Shown one piece after another: positions 35,093-43,600 of a stretch of DNA of 64,000 nucleotides; within the stretch, counting starts at the first letter, position 1; every line of letters begins with the position of its first letter. The stretch spans positions 124,001 to 188,000 of the forward strand of contig CAWAMD010000008.1 in the NCBI GenBank assembly GCA_963783045.1. The letters run 5' to 3'. Source of the stretch: CAWAMD01 sp963783045 (GTDB lineage Bacteria > Actinomycetota > Nitriliruptoria > Nitriliruptorales > Nitriliruptoraceae). Both the position numbers and the translations under genes were made by a program. The notes beneath the pieces were generated by a model. It had not been told where the DNA came from, made no database searches, and was given only the letters and a program-made list of their open reading frames with translations.

Positions 35093-36010
35093 TCAGGGAC
35101 GCAGGTCGTAGCGGTCCAGGCCGCGCTCGAGCTCCTCCCAGCTCATCTGCGTCTCCTGCGCGTCGCCGCGCTCCTCGCGCCCCGCCCAGCGGAAGAAGAT
35201 GACCGCGATGACGATCCAGAGGAAGAACCCGCCGCCGATCTTCATGAGCAGCCCGGCGATCCGCTGGTCACCGACCACGTCGTAGCCGAGCCACACCGGC
35301 GGGGCGAGCTCGTACAGGCGGTACATCGGGAAGGTCGAGAACGTCAGGAACGACGCCGGGAGCGTCGGGACGAGCGACTGGCCGAAGAGGTAGAGCATCC
35401 GCTGCGGGTCGCGGATCGGTGGCAGCTCGGCCAGCGGGGACAGCACCGGCCACCACATGAGCAGCCCGGCGGTGACCCACGCCATGTCCATCGCGAAGGA
35501 GCCGATCTGGGACACCTTCACGGTGTCGACGACCATCGGCAGGTGCGTGACGACGAGCACGAGGTTGAACGCGATCATCCCGAAGGGCCACGAGAGCACG
35601 ATCTTGGCGACGGGACGCACGCGCGGGTGCCCGACGGTCCGGCGCAGCAGCCACGGCGGGGTGCCGAGCAGCAGCAGTGGCGTGACGACGAAGCTGATGA
35701 GCAGGAAGCGGACCATCGCGACGCTCGCGAGGTAGCCCGCACCGAGCGGTCCGAGCGGCCAGTCGGTGATGGCGGCGAACAGCAGCAGGCCGGCGGCGAA
35801 CTGCAGGGCGCGGCGGGTCTGCAGCCGGTGGCGGACCACCGAGCCACCCGACCGACGGTCGTGGCGGTGCCAGAAGACGTAGACGCCTCCGGCGAGCAGG
35901 ACGAGCAGCCAGACCCCGATGTAGGGCGTGTAGATCCAGCGCCACGGGCCGCCGGAGCCACCCGAGCACCAGAAGCTGACCGCCAGCGGGGCTACGAGGG
36001 CGTCGGCCAT
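35093..36010 (-). CDS. ctaG: CtaG-family cytochrome c oxidase assembly protein
   Basis: The 305-residue membrane protein has about seven helices and the caa3-type CtaG layout: LQFAAGLLLFAAITDWPLGPLG, VMVRFLL-like ASVAMVRFLLIS, THLPMVVDT and DQRIAGLLMKIGGGFFLW. It helps insert copper into the CuA/CuB centres of heme-copper oxidase. The ATG at 36010 lies inside the last 19 bp of the SCO1 gene upstream, so the two are coupled. It is the last gene of a PCuAC-SCO1-CtaG run. Confidence 0.9.
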   Translation of the reverse strand: MADALVAPLAVSFWCSGGSGGPWRWIYTPYIGVWLLVLLAGGVYVFWHRHDRRSGGSVVRHRLQTRRALQFAAGLLLFAAITDWPLGPLGAGYLASVAMVRFLLISFVVTPLLLLGTPPWLLRRTVGHPRVRPVAKIVLSWPFGMIAFNLVLVVTHLPMVVDTVKVSQIGSFAMDMAWVTAGLLMWWPVLSPLAELPPIRDPQRMLYLFGQSLVPTLPASFLTFSTFPMYRLYELAPPVWLGYDVVGDQRIAGLLMKIGGGFFLWIVIAVIFFRWAGREERGDAQETQMSWEELERGLDRYDLRP

Positions 36011-36681
36011 GGGTCGCCTTTCGCGATCTTCGGCAGGTCGTGCGCCCATGCGGACTCGCGCACGCCGAAGGGGTAGACCATCTGCGAGAGCCCCTGCGCG
36101 TTGAACGCGATCACCTGCGCCGGATGGCCGACGGTATAGCCGCCGCCGGGAAGGGGGTCCTCCTTGACCGGCGCGGCGAGACCGAGCCCGGTGATCGCCC
36201 CCTCGATCGTGCCGATCGGGCCGGTCAGCCCGACGAACCCGGAGTTGAAGTTCCCGAGGAACTCGGCGAGCCGCTGCGGCGTGTCGCGGTCGGGGTCGGC
36301 CGTGACGAACACGACGTTCAGGTCGACGCCGGCCTCGAGGCCGGTGACCTCCATCGCCCGGGCGATGTTGGCCATGTGCACCGGGCAGATGTCGGGGCAG
36401 TGGGTGTAGCCGAAGAACAGGAGCGTCGGCGTGCCGGCCGTTCGCTCGCGCAGGTCGTAGGACGCGCCCGTCGTGTCGGTGAGGGTCACGTCGGGCATGG
36501 TGACCGGCCGGGTCAGGCCGATGCCGCGCCACGGGCCCTCGGTCGCCGCCTGCGGCGCCTGCAGCGCCGCCGTCGAGGAGGTGGCACCGGTTCCGCAGCC
36601 GCCGGCGAGCAGGGCGACGACGGCCAGGAGCAGGACCGCCGCGCGGCCGCGACCGTGGACCCGGTGGGCATGCGTGCGCAT
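35992..36681 (-). CDS. SCO1/SenC family copper-thioredoxin lipoprotein
   Basis: The 229-residue protein has a lipoprotein signal (lipobox LLAGGC) and a thioredoxin fold with the copper-binding CxxxC in FFGYTHCPDICPVHM. The conserved histidine is in TVGHPAQV. SCO proteins deliver copper to, or reduce, the CuA site of cytochrome oxidase. The ATG at 36681 is 2 bp after the PCuAC stop. All three copper ligands are present. Confidence 0.93.
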   Translation of the reverse strand: MRTHAHRVHGRGRAAVLLLAVVALLAGGCGTGATSSTAALQAPQAATEGPWRGIGLTRPVTMPDVTLTDTTGASYDLRERTAGTPTLLFFGYTHCPDICPVHMANIARAMEVTGLEAGVDLNVVFVTADPDRDTPQRLAEFLGNFNSGFVGLTGPIGTIEGAITGLGLAAPVKEDPLPGGGYTVGHPAQVIAFNAQGLSQMVYPFGVRESAWAHDLPKIAKGDPWPTPS

Positions 36682-36683
36682 CG

Positions 36684-37241
36684 TCAGCCCTCGTCGTGCA
36701 TCGTGTCGCCCATCGTGTTGCCGTCCATCAGGGAGCGGACCGTGACCTCGACCGGGATACGCCCGTCGGGCCCGAGGTCGAGCTCGAGCCGGACCTGCTC
36801 GCCGGCGGTCGGCTGGCGGTGCAGGTCCCGGAGCATGAGGTGGGTGGCGCCCGGCTGGAGGATCTCGTGGCCTCCAGCGGGGATCACGAGTCCGTCCTCG
36901 AGGGGGCGCATGGCGGTGCGGCCGTTCTCGGTGACCGTCTCGTGGACCTCGACGGTACCGGCGAGGTCGGTGGTCCCGCCGACGAGGCGCACGGGGTGCG
37001 CGCCGTCGTTGGTGATCGTGAGGAAGACGCGGGCGACGTCCGGGCTCGACGGGACCGGCATCCACGCGTCGGAGACGGTGACGGCGGTGGTGGAGGCGGA
37101 GGTGGCGCCGGCGGCGGCCGGCGCCTGCTGGGCCGCGGCGGGGTCCGTGGCGGCCGAGTCGTCGGTGCCGGCGCAGCCGGCGAGCAGCGCCGCGCCGAGC
37201 GTGAGGGCCAGCAGCAGGCGGAGGTAGCGGGATTCGCGCAT
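36684..37241 (-). CDS. PCu(A)C copper chaperone lipoprotein
   Basis: The 185-residue lipoprotein (lipobox LLAGC) contains the PCuAC fold with the copper-binding pattern His (VEVHETV), Met (TAMRPLE), His and Met (THLMLRD). It ends in a Met/His/Asp tail (MDGNTMGDTMHDEG) that could also bind copper. It passes periplasmic Cu(I) to SCO1 or oxidase. It heads the operon with SCO1 and CtaG. Confidence 0.92.
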   Translation of the reverse strand: MRESRYLRLLLALTLGAALLAGCAGTDDSAATDPAAAQQAPAAAGATSASTTAVTVSDAWMPVPSSPDVARVFLTITNDGAHPVRLVGGTTDLAGTVEVHETVTENGRTAMRPLEDGLVIPAGGHEILQPGATHLMLRDLHRQPTAGEQVRLELDLGPDGRIPVEVTVRSLMDGNTMGDTMHDEG

Positions 37242-37272
37242 GGCAGCCCCGATCGGGCGGCGGGAGGGTGGA

Positions 37273-37307
37273 GTCGGGCCGGCGGGGGAGGGACCCGCCG
37301 GCCCGAC
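37273..37307 (-). terminator. Strong hairpin terminator after the persulfide dioxygenase-rhodanese gene
   Basis: A perfect 14-bp stem (left arm GTCGGGCCGGCGGG) with a 7-nt loop lies 45 bp past the stop at 37352 and just upstream of the copper operon. Confidence 0.75.
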
Positions 37308-37351
37308 GATGGTGCCGCGGCCTGCTCGCGACCGCGAAACCGGGGTGAGCG

Positions 37352-38743
37352 TCAGGCGACGGCTTCGGCGTCCTCGGTCGCCCCCGTCCAGGCGTCGTAG
37401 CCACCCAGCAGGTCGGACACGTCGGCGAAGCCGTGGGACCGCAGGTAGCTCGCGCCGATCATGGAGCGGTAGCCGCCGGCGCAGTAGACGACGGTCGGCC
37501 TGTCCGGGTCGAGCTCGCCGAGCCGGTCCTTCAGCTCGAACAGCGGGATGGTGACCGCGTTGTCGATGGTCCCGAGCGCGGTCTCGCCGGGCTGGCGGAT
37601 GTCCAGGATCACGAGGTCGCTGACGCTGTCGCTGCGCTCCTCGAGCTGCGTGACGGTCAGCCGGGTTTGGCGGCCGACCACGTCCTCGTGCTCGACGAAG
37701 GCTCGGATGGGATCGGCGAGGTAGCCGACGACGTTGTCGAAGCCGATGCGGCCCATCCGGATCTTGGCCTCGAGCTCGGTGCCGCCGTCGGCCACGAGCA
37801 CCATCGGGGTGTCGTGGTCGAGCACGCTGCCGGCGTACTCGGCGAAGCGGCCGTCGGCACCGATGTTGACGGACCCGACGAGGTGGCCGGCGGCGAAGTC
37901 GGCGCGCTCCCGCACGTCCAGGACGACGGCGCCGGCGCGCTGGCGCTCGAGCACCTCGTCGAGGGACAGCGCGGCCGGCGGCTCGGTCTCCGCGAGCAGG
38001 TCGCGCTGCTTGCGGTTCTGCGCCGCGTCGTAGGCGAAGTAGGCCGGGGCGGTCGACTGGCCCTCGGTCACGACGCTCACGAAGGCGGCCTCGTCGGCGG
38101 CCTTGAGGGCGTAGTTGGTGGCGCGCTGCTCGCCGATGGTGGACTGCGTCTCGGTGGAGAGGTTCTTGCCGCAGGCGGAGCCGGCGCCGTGGGCAGGGAA
38201 CACGCGGGTCGCGTCGGGCAGGGTCAGCAGCTGGTCGTGGATCGAGTGGTAGAGCTTCGTCGCCAGGTCGTCCGCCGTGATGCCGACCGACGAGAGCAGG
38301 TCGGGGCGGCCGACGTCACCGATGAACAGCGTGTCGCCGGTCAGCACGCCGTAGGGCGCCTCGTCGTCGGCGTGCTCGTAGACGACGACGCTGATGGACT
38401 CGGGGGTGTGGCCGGGCGTGGACCGGATCTCGAGCGTCACGTCACCGAGGTCGATCCGCTCGCCGTCGGCCAGGCGCCGGATGGTGAACTCGGGATCGGC
38501 GGCCTCGCCGAAGCCGATCGCGGCACCGGTCGCCTCGGCGAGCTCGAGGTGGCCGGACAGGAAGTCGGCGTGGAAGTGCGTCTCGATGACGAGCTCGATC
38601 TGCAGGCCGTTGGCGTCCGCGTCGTCGAGGTACTCCTGGATGTCCCGGCGCGGGTCGACCACGACGGCGCGACCGGTCGTCTCGTCGCCGATGAGGTAGG
38701 AGGCCTGCGAGAGGCAGTCGAGGTAGTACTGGGTGAAGATCAC
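37352..38743 (-). CDS. Persulfide dioxygenase-rhodanese fusion (CstB-like)
   Basis: The 463-residue protein has three parts. The metallo-beta-lactamase-fold persulfide dioxygenase (residues 1-250) has ETHFHADFLSGH, GHTPESISV, TGDTLFIGDVGRPDL and FPAHGAGSACG. A central rhodanese-like domain (about 265-355) lacks the active cysteine (VLVADGGTE at that position). A C-terminal rhodanese has an intact VVYCAGGYRS loop. This PDO / pseudo-rhodanese / rhodanese order is that of staphylococcal CstB, which turns low-molecular-weight persulfides into thiosulfate. The GTG start gives the usual IFTQYYLDCLSQASYL opening. A CsoR/CstR-like operator lies upstream. Confidence 0.9.
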   Translation of the reverse strand: MIFTQYYLDCLSQASYLIGDETTGRAVVVDPRRDIQEYLDDADANGLQIELVIETHFHADFLSGHLELAEATGAAIGFGEAADPEFTIRRLADGERIDLGDVTLEIRSTPGHTPESISVVVYEHADDEAPYGVLTGDTLFIGDVGRPDLLSSVGITADDLATKLYHSIHDQLLTLPDATRVFPAHGAGSACGKNLSTETQSTIGEQRATNYALKAADEAAFVSVVTEGQSTAPAYFAYDAAQNRKQRDLLAETEPPAALSLDEVLERQRAGAVVLDVRERADFAAGHLVGSVNIGADGRFAEYAGSVLDHDTPMVLVADGGTELEAKIRMGRIGFDNVVGYLADPIRAFVEHEDVVGRQTRLTVTQLEERSDSVSDLVILDIRQPGETALGTIDNAVTIPLFELKDRLGELDPDRPTVVYCAGGYRSMIGASYLRSHGFADVSDLLGGYDAWTGATEDAEAVA

Positions 38744-38775
38744 AGGTGGCGCTCCATCGTCGGGGGCGGTCGGAC

Positions 38776-38795
38776 CGCAGCCGCGGACGGCTGCG
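38776..38795 (-). promoter_or_regulatory. Hairpin in the probable 5' leader of the CstB-like gene
   Basis: CGCAGCCG and CGGCTGCG form a perfect 8-bp stem with a 4-nt loop between the operator-like site and the GTG start. Confidence 0.35.
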
Positions 38796-38827
38796 ACCTC
38801 GGGGCGTCGCAAGGGTCCAACGACTCG

Positions 38828-38841
38828 TACCCCCCCGGGTA
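38828..38841. promoter_or_regulatory. CsoR/CstR-like operator
   Basis: TACCC-CCCC-GGGTA is an exact inverted repeat of the G/C-tract type bound by the CsoR/RcnR/CstR family. It sits in the intergenic region upstream of the persulfide dioxygenase-rhodanese gene, whose homologue cstB is a CstR target. No regulator gene is visible here. Confidence 0.5.
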
Positions 38842-38969
38842 TTCCGACCCGGTCTGGTCGCCGTCCGGCGCGGGTCTCGCCGCCCCCCCGACCCCGTGAC
38901 ATCTCGCGGTTTCCGGCGGGCGGGACACATTCACCTACTGTGCAGCCGACGCCGACCGGAGCACGCTTC

Positions 38970-39740
38970 ATGGCAGGACTGTTCGACATCGACGGCAAGG
39001 TGGCGCTCGTCACCGGGGGGTCCCGCGGGATCGGCCGCATGATCGCCGAGGGGTTCGTGGATGCGGGGGCCCGCGTCTACATCTCGTCGCGCAAGGCCGA
39101 CGTGCTGCAGGAGGTCGCCGACGAGCTGTCGCAACGCGGCACCTGCGTTGCCCTGCCCGCCGACCTGTCGACCCAGGAGGGCTGTGAGGAGCTCGCCGCC
39201 GCGCTCACGAGCCGCGAGGAGAGGCTCGACATCCTGGTCAACAACGCCGGTGCCACGTGGGGTGCCCCCATCGAGGAGTACCCCGACTCGGCGTGGGACA
39301 AGGTCCTCGGTCTCAACGTGAAGGGGATCTTCCACCTCACGCGTGCGCTGCTCGGTCCGCTGCGCGCCAGCGCCACCCACGAGGACCCGGCCCGCGTCAT
39401 CAACGTCGGGTCGATCGACGGCATCCGGGTGCCCATGCTCGAGACCTACGCCTACTCGTCGGCGAAGGCGGCGGTGCATCAGCTGACCCGTCACCTCGCG
39501 AAGCGGCTCGCCGCCGAGCACATCACCGTGAACGCGGTCGCGCCGGGACCGTTCCCGAGCAAGATGATGGCGGCCACCCTCGACGCCTTCCACGACGAGA
39601 TCGTGGCCGAGACGCCGCTGTCGCGGATCGGCGAGCCCGAGGACATGGCCGGCGTGGCCATCTACCTGGCGTCGCGCGCCGGCGCGTACCTGACCGGGGC
39701 GGTCATCCCGGTCGACGGCGGGATCTCCACGACCGCCTGA
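38970..39740 (+). CDS. SDR-family oxidoreductase
   Basis: The 256-residue classical SDR has TGGSRGIGR, NNAGATWGAPIEEYPD, and the catalytic YAYSSAKAAVHQL. It ends in VDGGISTTA. The SSRKAD after the second strand indicates NADPH preference. It resembles 3-oxoacyl-ACP reductase-like and RhlG-type enzymes; the substrate is unknown. It starts divergently from the CstB-like gene and could share its regulatory region. Confidence 0.9.
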   Translation: MAGLFDIDGKVALVTGGSRGIGRMIAEGFVDAGARVYISSRKADVLQEVADELSQRGTCVALPADLSTQEGCEELAAALTSREERLDILVNNAGATWGAPIEEYPDSAWDKVLGLNVKGIFHLTRALLGPLRASATHEDPARVINVGSIDGIRVPMLETYAYSSAKAAVHQLTRHLAKRLAAEHITVNAVAPGPFPSKMMAATLDAFHDEIVAETPLSRIGEPEDMAGVAIYLASRAGAYLTGAVIPVDGGISTTA

Positions 39741-39799
39741 TCTCCACGACCGCCTGCCCTCCCCGGCCGCACCGTCCGCCGCCCCCGAACAAGAGAGTC

Positions 39800-39842
39800 G
39801 GCGCGGCCGTCCGCCTCTGGGGGAATGGCGGACGGCCGCGCC
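39800..39842. terminator. Bidirectional hairpin terminator (first of three)
   Basis: A perfect 16-bp stem (left arm GGCGCGGCCGTCCGCC) with an 11-nt loop lies between the convergent SDR and HtrA genes. Confidence 0.8.
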
Positions 39843-39845
39843 GTG

Positions 39846-39873
39846 GGCGCTGCGGTGGGGCGACCGCAGCGCC
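39846..39873. terminator. Second hairpin of the array
   Basis: GGCGCTGCGGT and ACCGCAGCGCC form an 11-bp stem with a 6-nt loop, 3 bp after the first hairpin. Confidence 0.65.
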
Positions 39874-39903
39874 TGCCGGGGGCTCGGAGGGGGTCCCCGG
39901 CAG
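39873..39903. terminator. Third hairpin of the array
   Basis: CTGCCGGGG and CCCCGGCAG form a 9-bp stem directly after the second hairpin, 18 bp from the HtrA stop. Confidence 0.6.
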
Positions 39904-39920
39904 GGGCAGGCTGGTGGGCG

Positions 39921-41289
39921 CTAGCCGTTCGTGCCGTTGGACGTGGGCTGGGTCCCGAGCGTCACCTGCACGTCGGTCTTGTCGCCGTTGCGGACGACGT
40001 GGAGGGTGACCTGGTCACCGGGGGCGTGGCGCTGCACCAGACCGGCGAGCTCCGGCATGGACTTCACGTGCCTGGTCGTCGAGCCCGACGATGATGTCGC
40101 CACGCTGGAGACCGGCCTTCTCGGCGGGGGTTCCCTGGCCGACCTGGGCGACCACGGCCCCCTGCTCGATGGAGAGCCCGTAGAGCTGTGCCACGTCGGG
40201 GTCGACGGTCTCCCCGGCGATGCCGAGGAAGGCGTGCTGGACGGAGCCGTGCTGGATGAGCTGGTCGGCGACGTGCCGTGCGGTGTCGATCGGGATCGCG
40301 AAGCCGATGCCGCTGTTGGCGCCGCTCGGTGAGACGATCGCGGTGTTGATGGCCATGACCTCGGCCTTGCCGTCGACGAGCGCGCCACCCGAGTTCCCGG
40401 GGTTGATCGCCGCGTCGGTCTGGATCATGTCGACGAGCGGTGAGTTGGCGCCGCTCAGGGTGCGGTTGAGGGCGCTGATGACACCCGAGGTGACGGTGCC
40501 CTCGAGGCCGAAGGGCGAGCCGATCGCGACCGCCAGGTCACCGACCTTCGGTTCCTGGGTCGCGAAGGCGGGGACGGGGAGGTTGGTCGCGTCGATCTTG
40601 ATCACGGCGATGTCGGCGGTCGGGTCGACCCCGACCACCTTGCCGGCGTGCCGCGACCCGGAGGGCAGGGTCACGTTGACCTGCTGTGCACCCTCGGCCA
40701 CGTGGGCGTTCGTGATGATGTAGCCGTCCTTCGTGTAGATGACGCCCGAGCCGGTGCCGCTGCCCTGCAGGCCCTGGACGTTGATCTGGACGACGGACGG
40801 GCTGACCTGGGACGCGATGGCGGTGACCAGGGAGCCGCTGGACTCCAGCGACTGGGCCTGGCCGTTCCCGGCCGTGTCCGGTGCCTGCGCCGTGGCCGCG
40901 GTCTGGGGTGCCGGGGCGGGGCTGCTGGCCCGGCTGACCGGGATGGCCACGGCTGCGGCCGCGATGGCGGCCGTGGCCGCCACCGCCAGGTACTGGCGGA
41001 CGCCGAGGGAGGGAGACGGCGTCGCACCAGCGTCCTGGGCGGCGGGCGGCGGCGGTGGCGGTACGTCGCCGCCGACGTCGGAGGCCTCCGGACCGTAGGG
41101 CATCCGCCGCGTGGTGCCCCACGAGCTGTCCGTGACGGTCGTGTCGCCGGCCCAGCCGTCCCCCGCGTGCTCCTGGCGATCGACCGTCGGGCGCTCCTGC
41201 GTGGTCACGCTGCCGTCGGGCGGGGGCGCAGCGTCGTCCCGGCGGGACGGATCGGGCACATGCTGATCGGGAGAGAACTGGTCGCTCAC
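39921..41289 (-). CDS. HtrA/DegP-like serine protease with PDZ domain, frameshifted in the PDZ
   Basis: The GTG at 41289 (AGGAGG six bases upstream) starts a 120-residue Pro/Asp-rich cytoplasmic region. One membrane helix follows (YLAVAATAAIAAAAVAIPV), then a trypsin-like protease with His in TNAHVAEG, Asp in TADIAVIKI and Ser in NPGNSGGAL. The PDZ domain begins (KAGLQRGDIIVGLDDQ) and then the frame runs to a stop at 40015. The rest (HVKSMPELAGLVQRHAPGD) continues in another frame to 39921. Removing one base at 40071-40072 restores LDDQHVKSMPELAGLV and about 455 residues. The protease is intact either way. It is divergent from a two-component system. Confidence 0.88.
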
Positions 41290-41386
41290 AAGTGGCCTCC
41301 TGCGGTCCTCCGGGTGAGGGTCCGTCGTTGGAGGCGACGGTACGAAGGGGCCGGTCAGGGCTCGCCCGGCCGCCGGTAAAGAGCAG

Positions 41387-41402
41387 GTCAAGTCACGTCA
41401 AG
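41387..41402. promoter_or_regulatory. Direct repeat, candidate response-regulator binding site
   Basis: GTCAAG-TCAC-GTCAAG gives two identical 6-mers one helical turn (10 bp) apart, the usual spacing for OmpR/PhoB-family regulators. It lies in the 218-bp divergent region between htrA-like and regulator genes. Confidence 0.45.
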
Positions 41403-41507
41403 ACTCCTCTGCGGGGTTCGGCGTACGCCGGTCGAACGGACGGGGAGCGTTACGCTGCCGCGGGTGGCCAGACGTGGGTTGCCAGAACGTCGAGCGCGTG
41501 AGGACCG

Positions 41508-42233
41508 ATGGTGAGCGGCACGGACCCGGCCGCCGGCGGGCCGACGATCCTCCTCGTCGAGGACGACGACGGCATCGCGCGGCCGCTCGCGGGCGCGCTG
41601 CGCAACAGCGGCTACCTCGTCGACCGGGTGGCGACGGGCCGCGACGCACTGGCGCGGGTGTCGAGCACGCACACCGCCGCCGTGGTGCTCGACCTCGGGC
41701 TGCCCGACATGGACGGGATCGAGGTCTGCCGACGCCTGAGGGAGCGCCACGGGGCGGAGCTGCCGATCCTCGTGCTCACCGCACGGACCGGCGAGGCGGA
41801 CGTCGTCGTCGGTCTCGACGCGGGCGCGGACGACTACGTCACGAAGCCCTTCCGGCTCGCCGAGCTGCAGGCGCGGCTGCGGGCGCTGCTTCGTCGCAGC
41901 GCCGCCGGCACCGAGGCGAGCGACACCGTGGTCGTCCAGGATGTGCGCGTCGAGGCCGGCCCCCGGCGTGCCTGGGCCGGCGACCGGGAGCTCGAGCTCA
42001 CCCCGAAGGAGTTCGACCTGCTGCTGCTGCTCGCCGAGGAGGCGGGGACGGTCGTCACCCGCGACGAGATCATGCGGCGGGTGTGGGACACGACCTGGTA
42101 CGGGTCGACGAAGACGCTCGACATGCACGTGTCCTCCCTGCGTCGCAAGCTCGGCGACGACCCGTCGGACCCCCGTTACATCGCGACCGTGCGGGGCGTG
42201 GGCCTACGGTTCGAGACCGGTGCGGGCACGTGA
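41508..42233 (+). CDS. OmpR/PhoB-family response regulator
   Basis: The 241-residue protein has a receiver domain with the acidic pocket EDDD, phospho-acceptor Asp in VLDLGLPDMDG (about 62), Thr in VLTART and Lys in YVTKPF. A winged-helix DNA-binding domain follows, with ELTPKEFDLLLLLAEEAG and TLDMHVSSLRRKLGDD. It should be phosphorylated by the kinase whose start overlaps its stop by 4 nt (GTGA). The ATG is at 41508. Confidence 0.95.
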   Translation: MVSGTDPAAGGPTILLVEDDDGIARPLAGALRNSGYLVDRVATGRDALARVSSTHTAAVVLDLGLPDMDGIEVCRRLRERHGAELPILVLTARTGEADVVVGLDAGADDYVTKPFRLAELQARLRALLRRSAAGTEASDTVVVQDVRVEAGPRRAWAGDRELELTPKEFDLLLLLAEEAGTVVTRDEIMRRVWDTTWYGSTKTLDMHVSSLRRKLGDDPSDPRYIATVRGVGLRFETGAGT

Positions 42234-43558
42234 GACGGCGGCTGCTCGTCGCCTTCGTCGCCGTGCTCGCCGCGGCGCTGGTGGCGTTCGCCGTGCCGCT
42301 CGCCGTCGCCGTCCGCGGGCTGCTCGTCAGCCGTGCTCTCGACTCGCTGCAGGGGTCGGTCGAGCAGACGGCGGTGTTCATCGACGAGACCGCACGGACC
42401 TGTCCGGAGGTGCAGCTCCGGCTCGCGGTCGCGTCGCGCAGCCAGAACCTCGTGCTCACGCTGTTCACCCGTGACGGCACGCCCTGGGTCACCACCGGGC
42501 AGGACGCGCCGCCGGCCGGGCGGACGGTCGCCACGGCCGCGACCGGACGCGCCGGCCGTGCGCACGTTCACGAGCAGCTCGTGGTCGCGGTGCCGCTCAG
42601 CACGGCCGTGTGCCCGACCCGACTCGTCCTGCAGGGCGTGCGCCCCGACGAGGCCGCGTCGCGCTCCATCATCGACGCCTGGGCGGCGCTGGGACTCGTC
42701 GGTGCCGGCGTGCTCGCACTCGGTGTCGGGGCGGCGACGCTGCTCGGCCGGCGCCTGTCCGGCCCCTTCGAGGACCTCGCCGCGTCGGCTCGCCGGCTCG
42801 GCGACGGTGACTTCAGCGCCCGCGCGCCCCGGAGCGGTCTCCCGGAGGCCGACGCCATCGCGGCCGCCCTCGACGCCACGGCGGACCGGCTCGGTCGGGC
42901 CATCCAGCGCGGCAGCGCCTTCACCGCTGACGCCTCCCACCAGCTGCGGACCCCGCTGACGGCCCTCCGGCTCCAGCTGGAGGCGCTGGAGGCCTCGGGC
43001 GCCGACCCGACCCCGATCGGCGACGCGTTGGCGGAGGCCGACCGGCTCGAGCGCACGATCGACGAGCTCGTGGCCCTCACGCGGCTCGACGTGGCCGAGC
43101 GCGAGGTGGCCCCGGTCTCGCTCGTCACCTCACGGCTCGCCGCGTGGCAGTCGCTGGCGGCCGAGCAGGGTCGCGCGCTCCGTGTCGAGGAGCTCCCGTG
43201 CCCCGCCGTGCGGGTGCGGCCGGGCGCGATCGGACAGGCGCTCCAGGTGCTCCTCGACAACGCGCTCGAACACGGCCGGGGCGACGTGACGGTCCGCGTG
43301 GGGCCGTCCCTGCCCGACGGCGAGCTTCCCGGCGGGGTCCGGCTCTGCGTCCTCGACGAGGGGCCGGGGATCCCGGCGATGGCGGCGGCGGCCCCACCCG
43401 GCCGCGATCGCGGCGTGTCGACGATGCCGCTGACGGGCGGACGGGGTCTCGGGCTCGCCCGGTCGCTGGTGGAGGGGGAGGGAGGACGGCTCGTGCTCGA
43501 GGGGTCGGCCGCCGGCACCCGCGCCTGCATCGTCCTGCCGGCCGCCGGTGGCCGCTGA
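42230..43558 (+). CDS. Sensor histidine kinase
   Basis: The 442-residue kinase has a first membrane helix (VAFVAVLAAALVAFAVPLAVAV) and an extracytoplasmic sensor of about 110 residues containing two cysteines (ARTCPEVQL, TAVCPTRLV) that could form a disulfide. A second helix and a HAMP domain follow. The H-box is DASHQLRTPLTALRLQLE (His about 237), the N-box LLDNALEHG and the G-box LDEGPGIP. It is coupled to the response regulator by a GTGA overlap. The periplasmic Cys pair and the neighbouring HtrA suggest envelope stress sensing, which is inferred. Confidence 0.94.
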   Translation: MRRRLLVAFVAVLAAALVAFAVPLAVAVRGLLVSRALDSLQGSVEQTAVFIDETARTCPEVQLRLAVASRSQNLVLTLFTRDGTPWVTTGQDAPPAGRTVATAATGRAGRAHVHEQLVVAVPLSTAVCPTRLVLQGVRPDEAASRSIIDAWAALGLVGAGVLALGVGAATLLGRRLSGPFEDLAASARRLGDGDFSARAPRSGLPEADAIAAALDATADRLGRAIQRGSAFTADASHQLRTPLTALRLQLEALEASGADPTPIGDALAEADRLERTIDELVALTRLDVAEREVAPVSLVTSRLAAWQSLAAEQGRALRVEELPCPAVRVRPGAIGQALQVLLDNALEHGRGDVTVRVGPSLPDGELPGGVRLCVLDEGPGIPAMAAAAPPGRDRGVSTMPLTGGRGLGLARSLVEGEGGRLVLEGSAAGTRACIVLPAAGGR

Positions 43559-43600
43559 CGCGTCGGGTCCGGGACACCGCCGGGGCGCTGAGGCGTCGGG

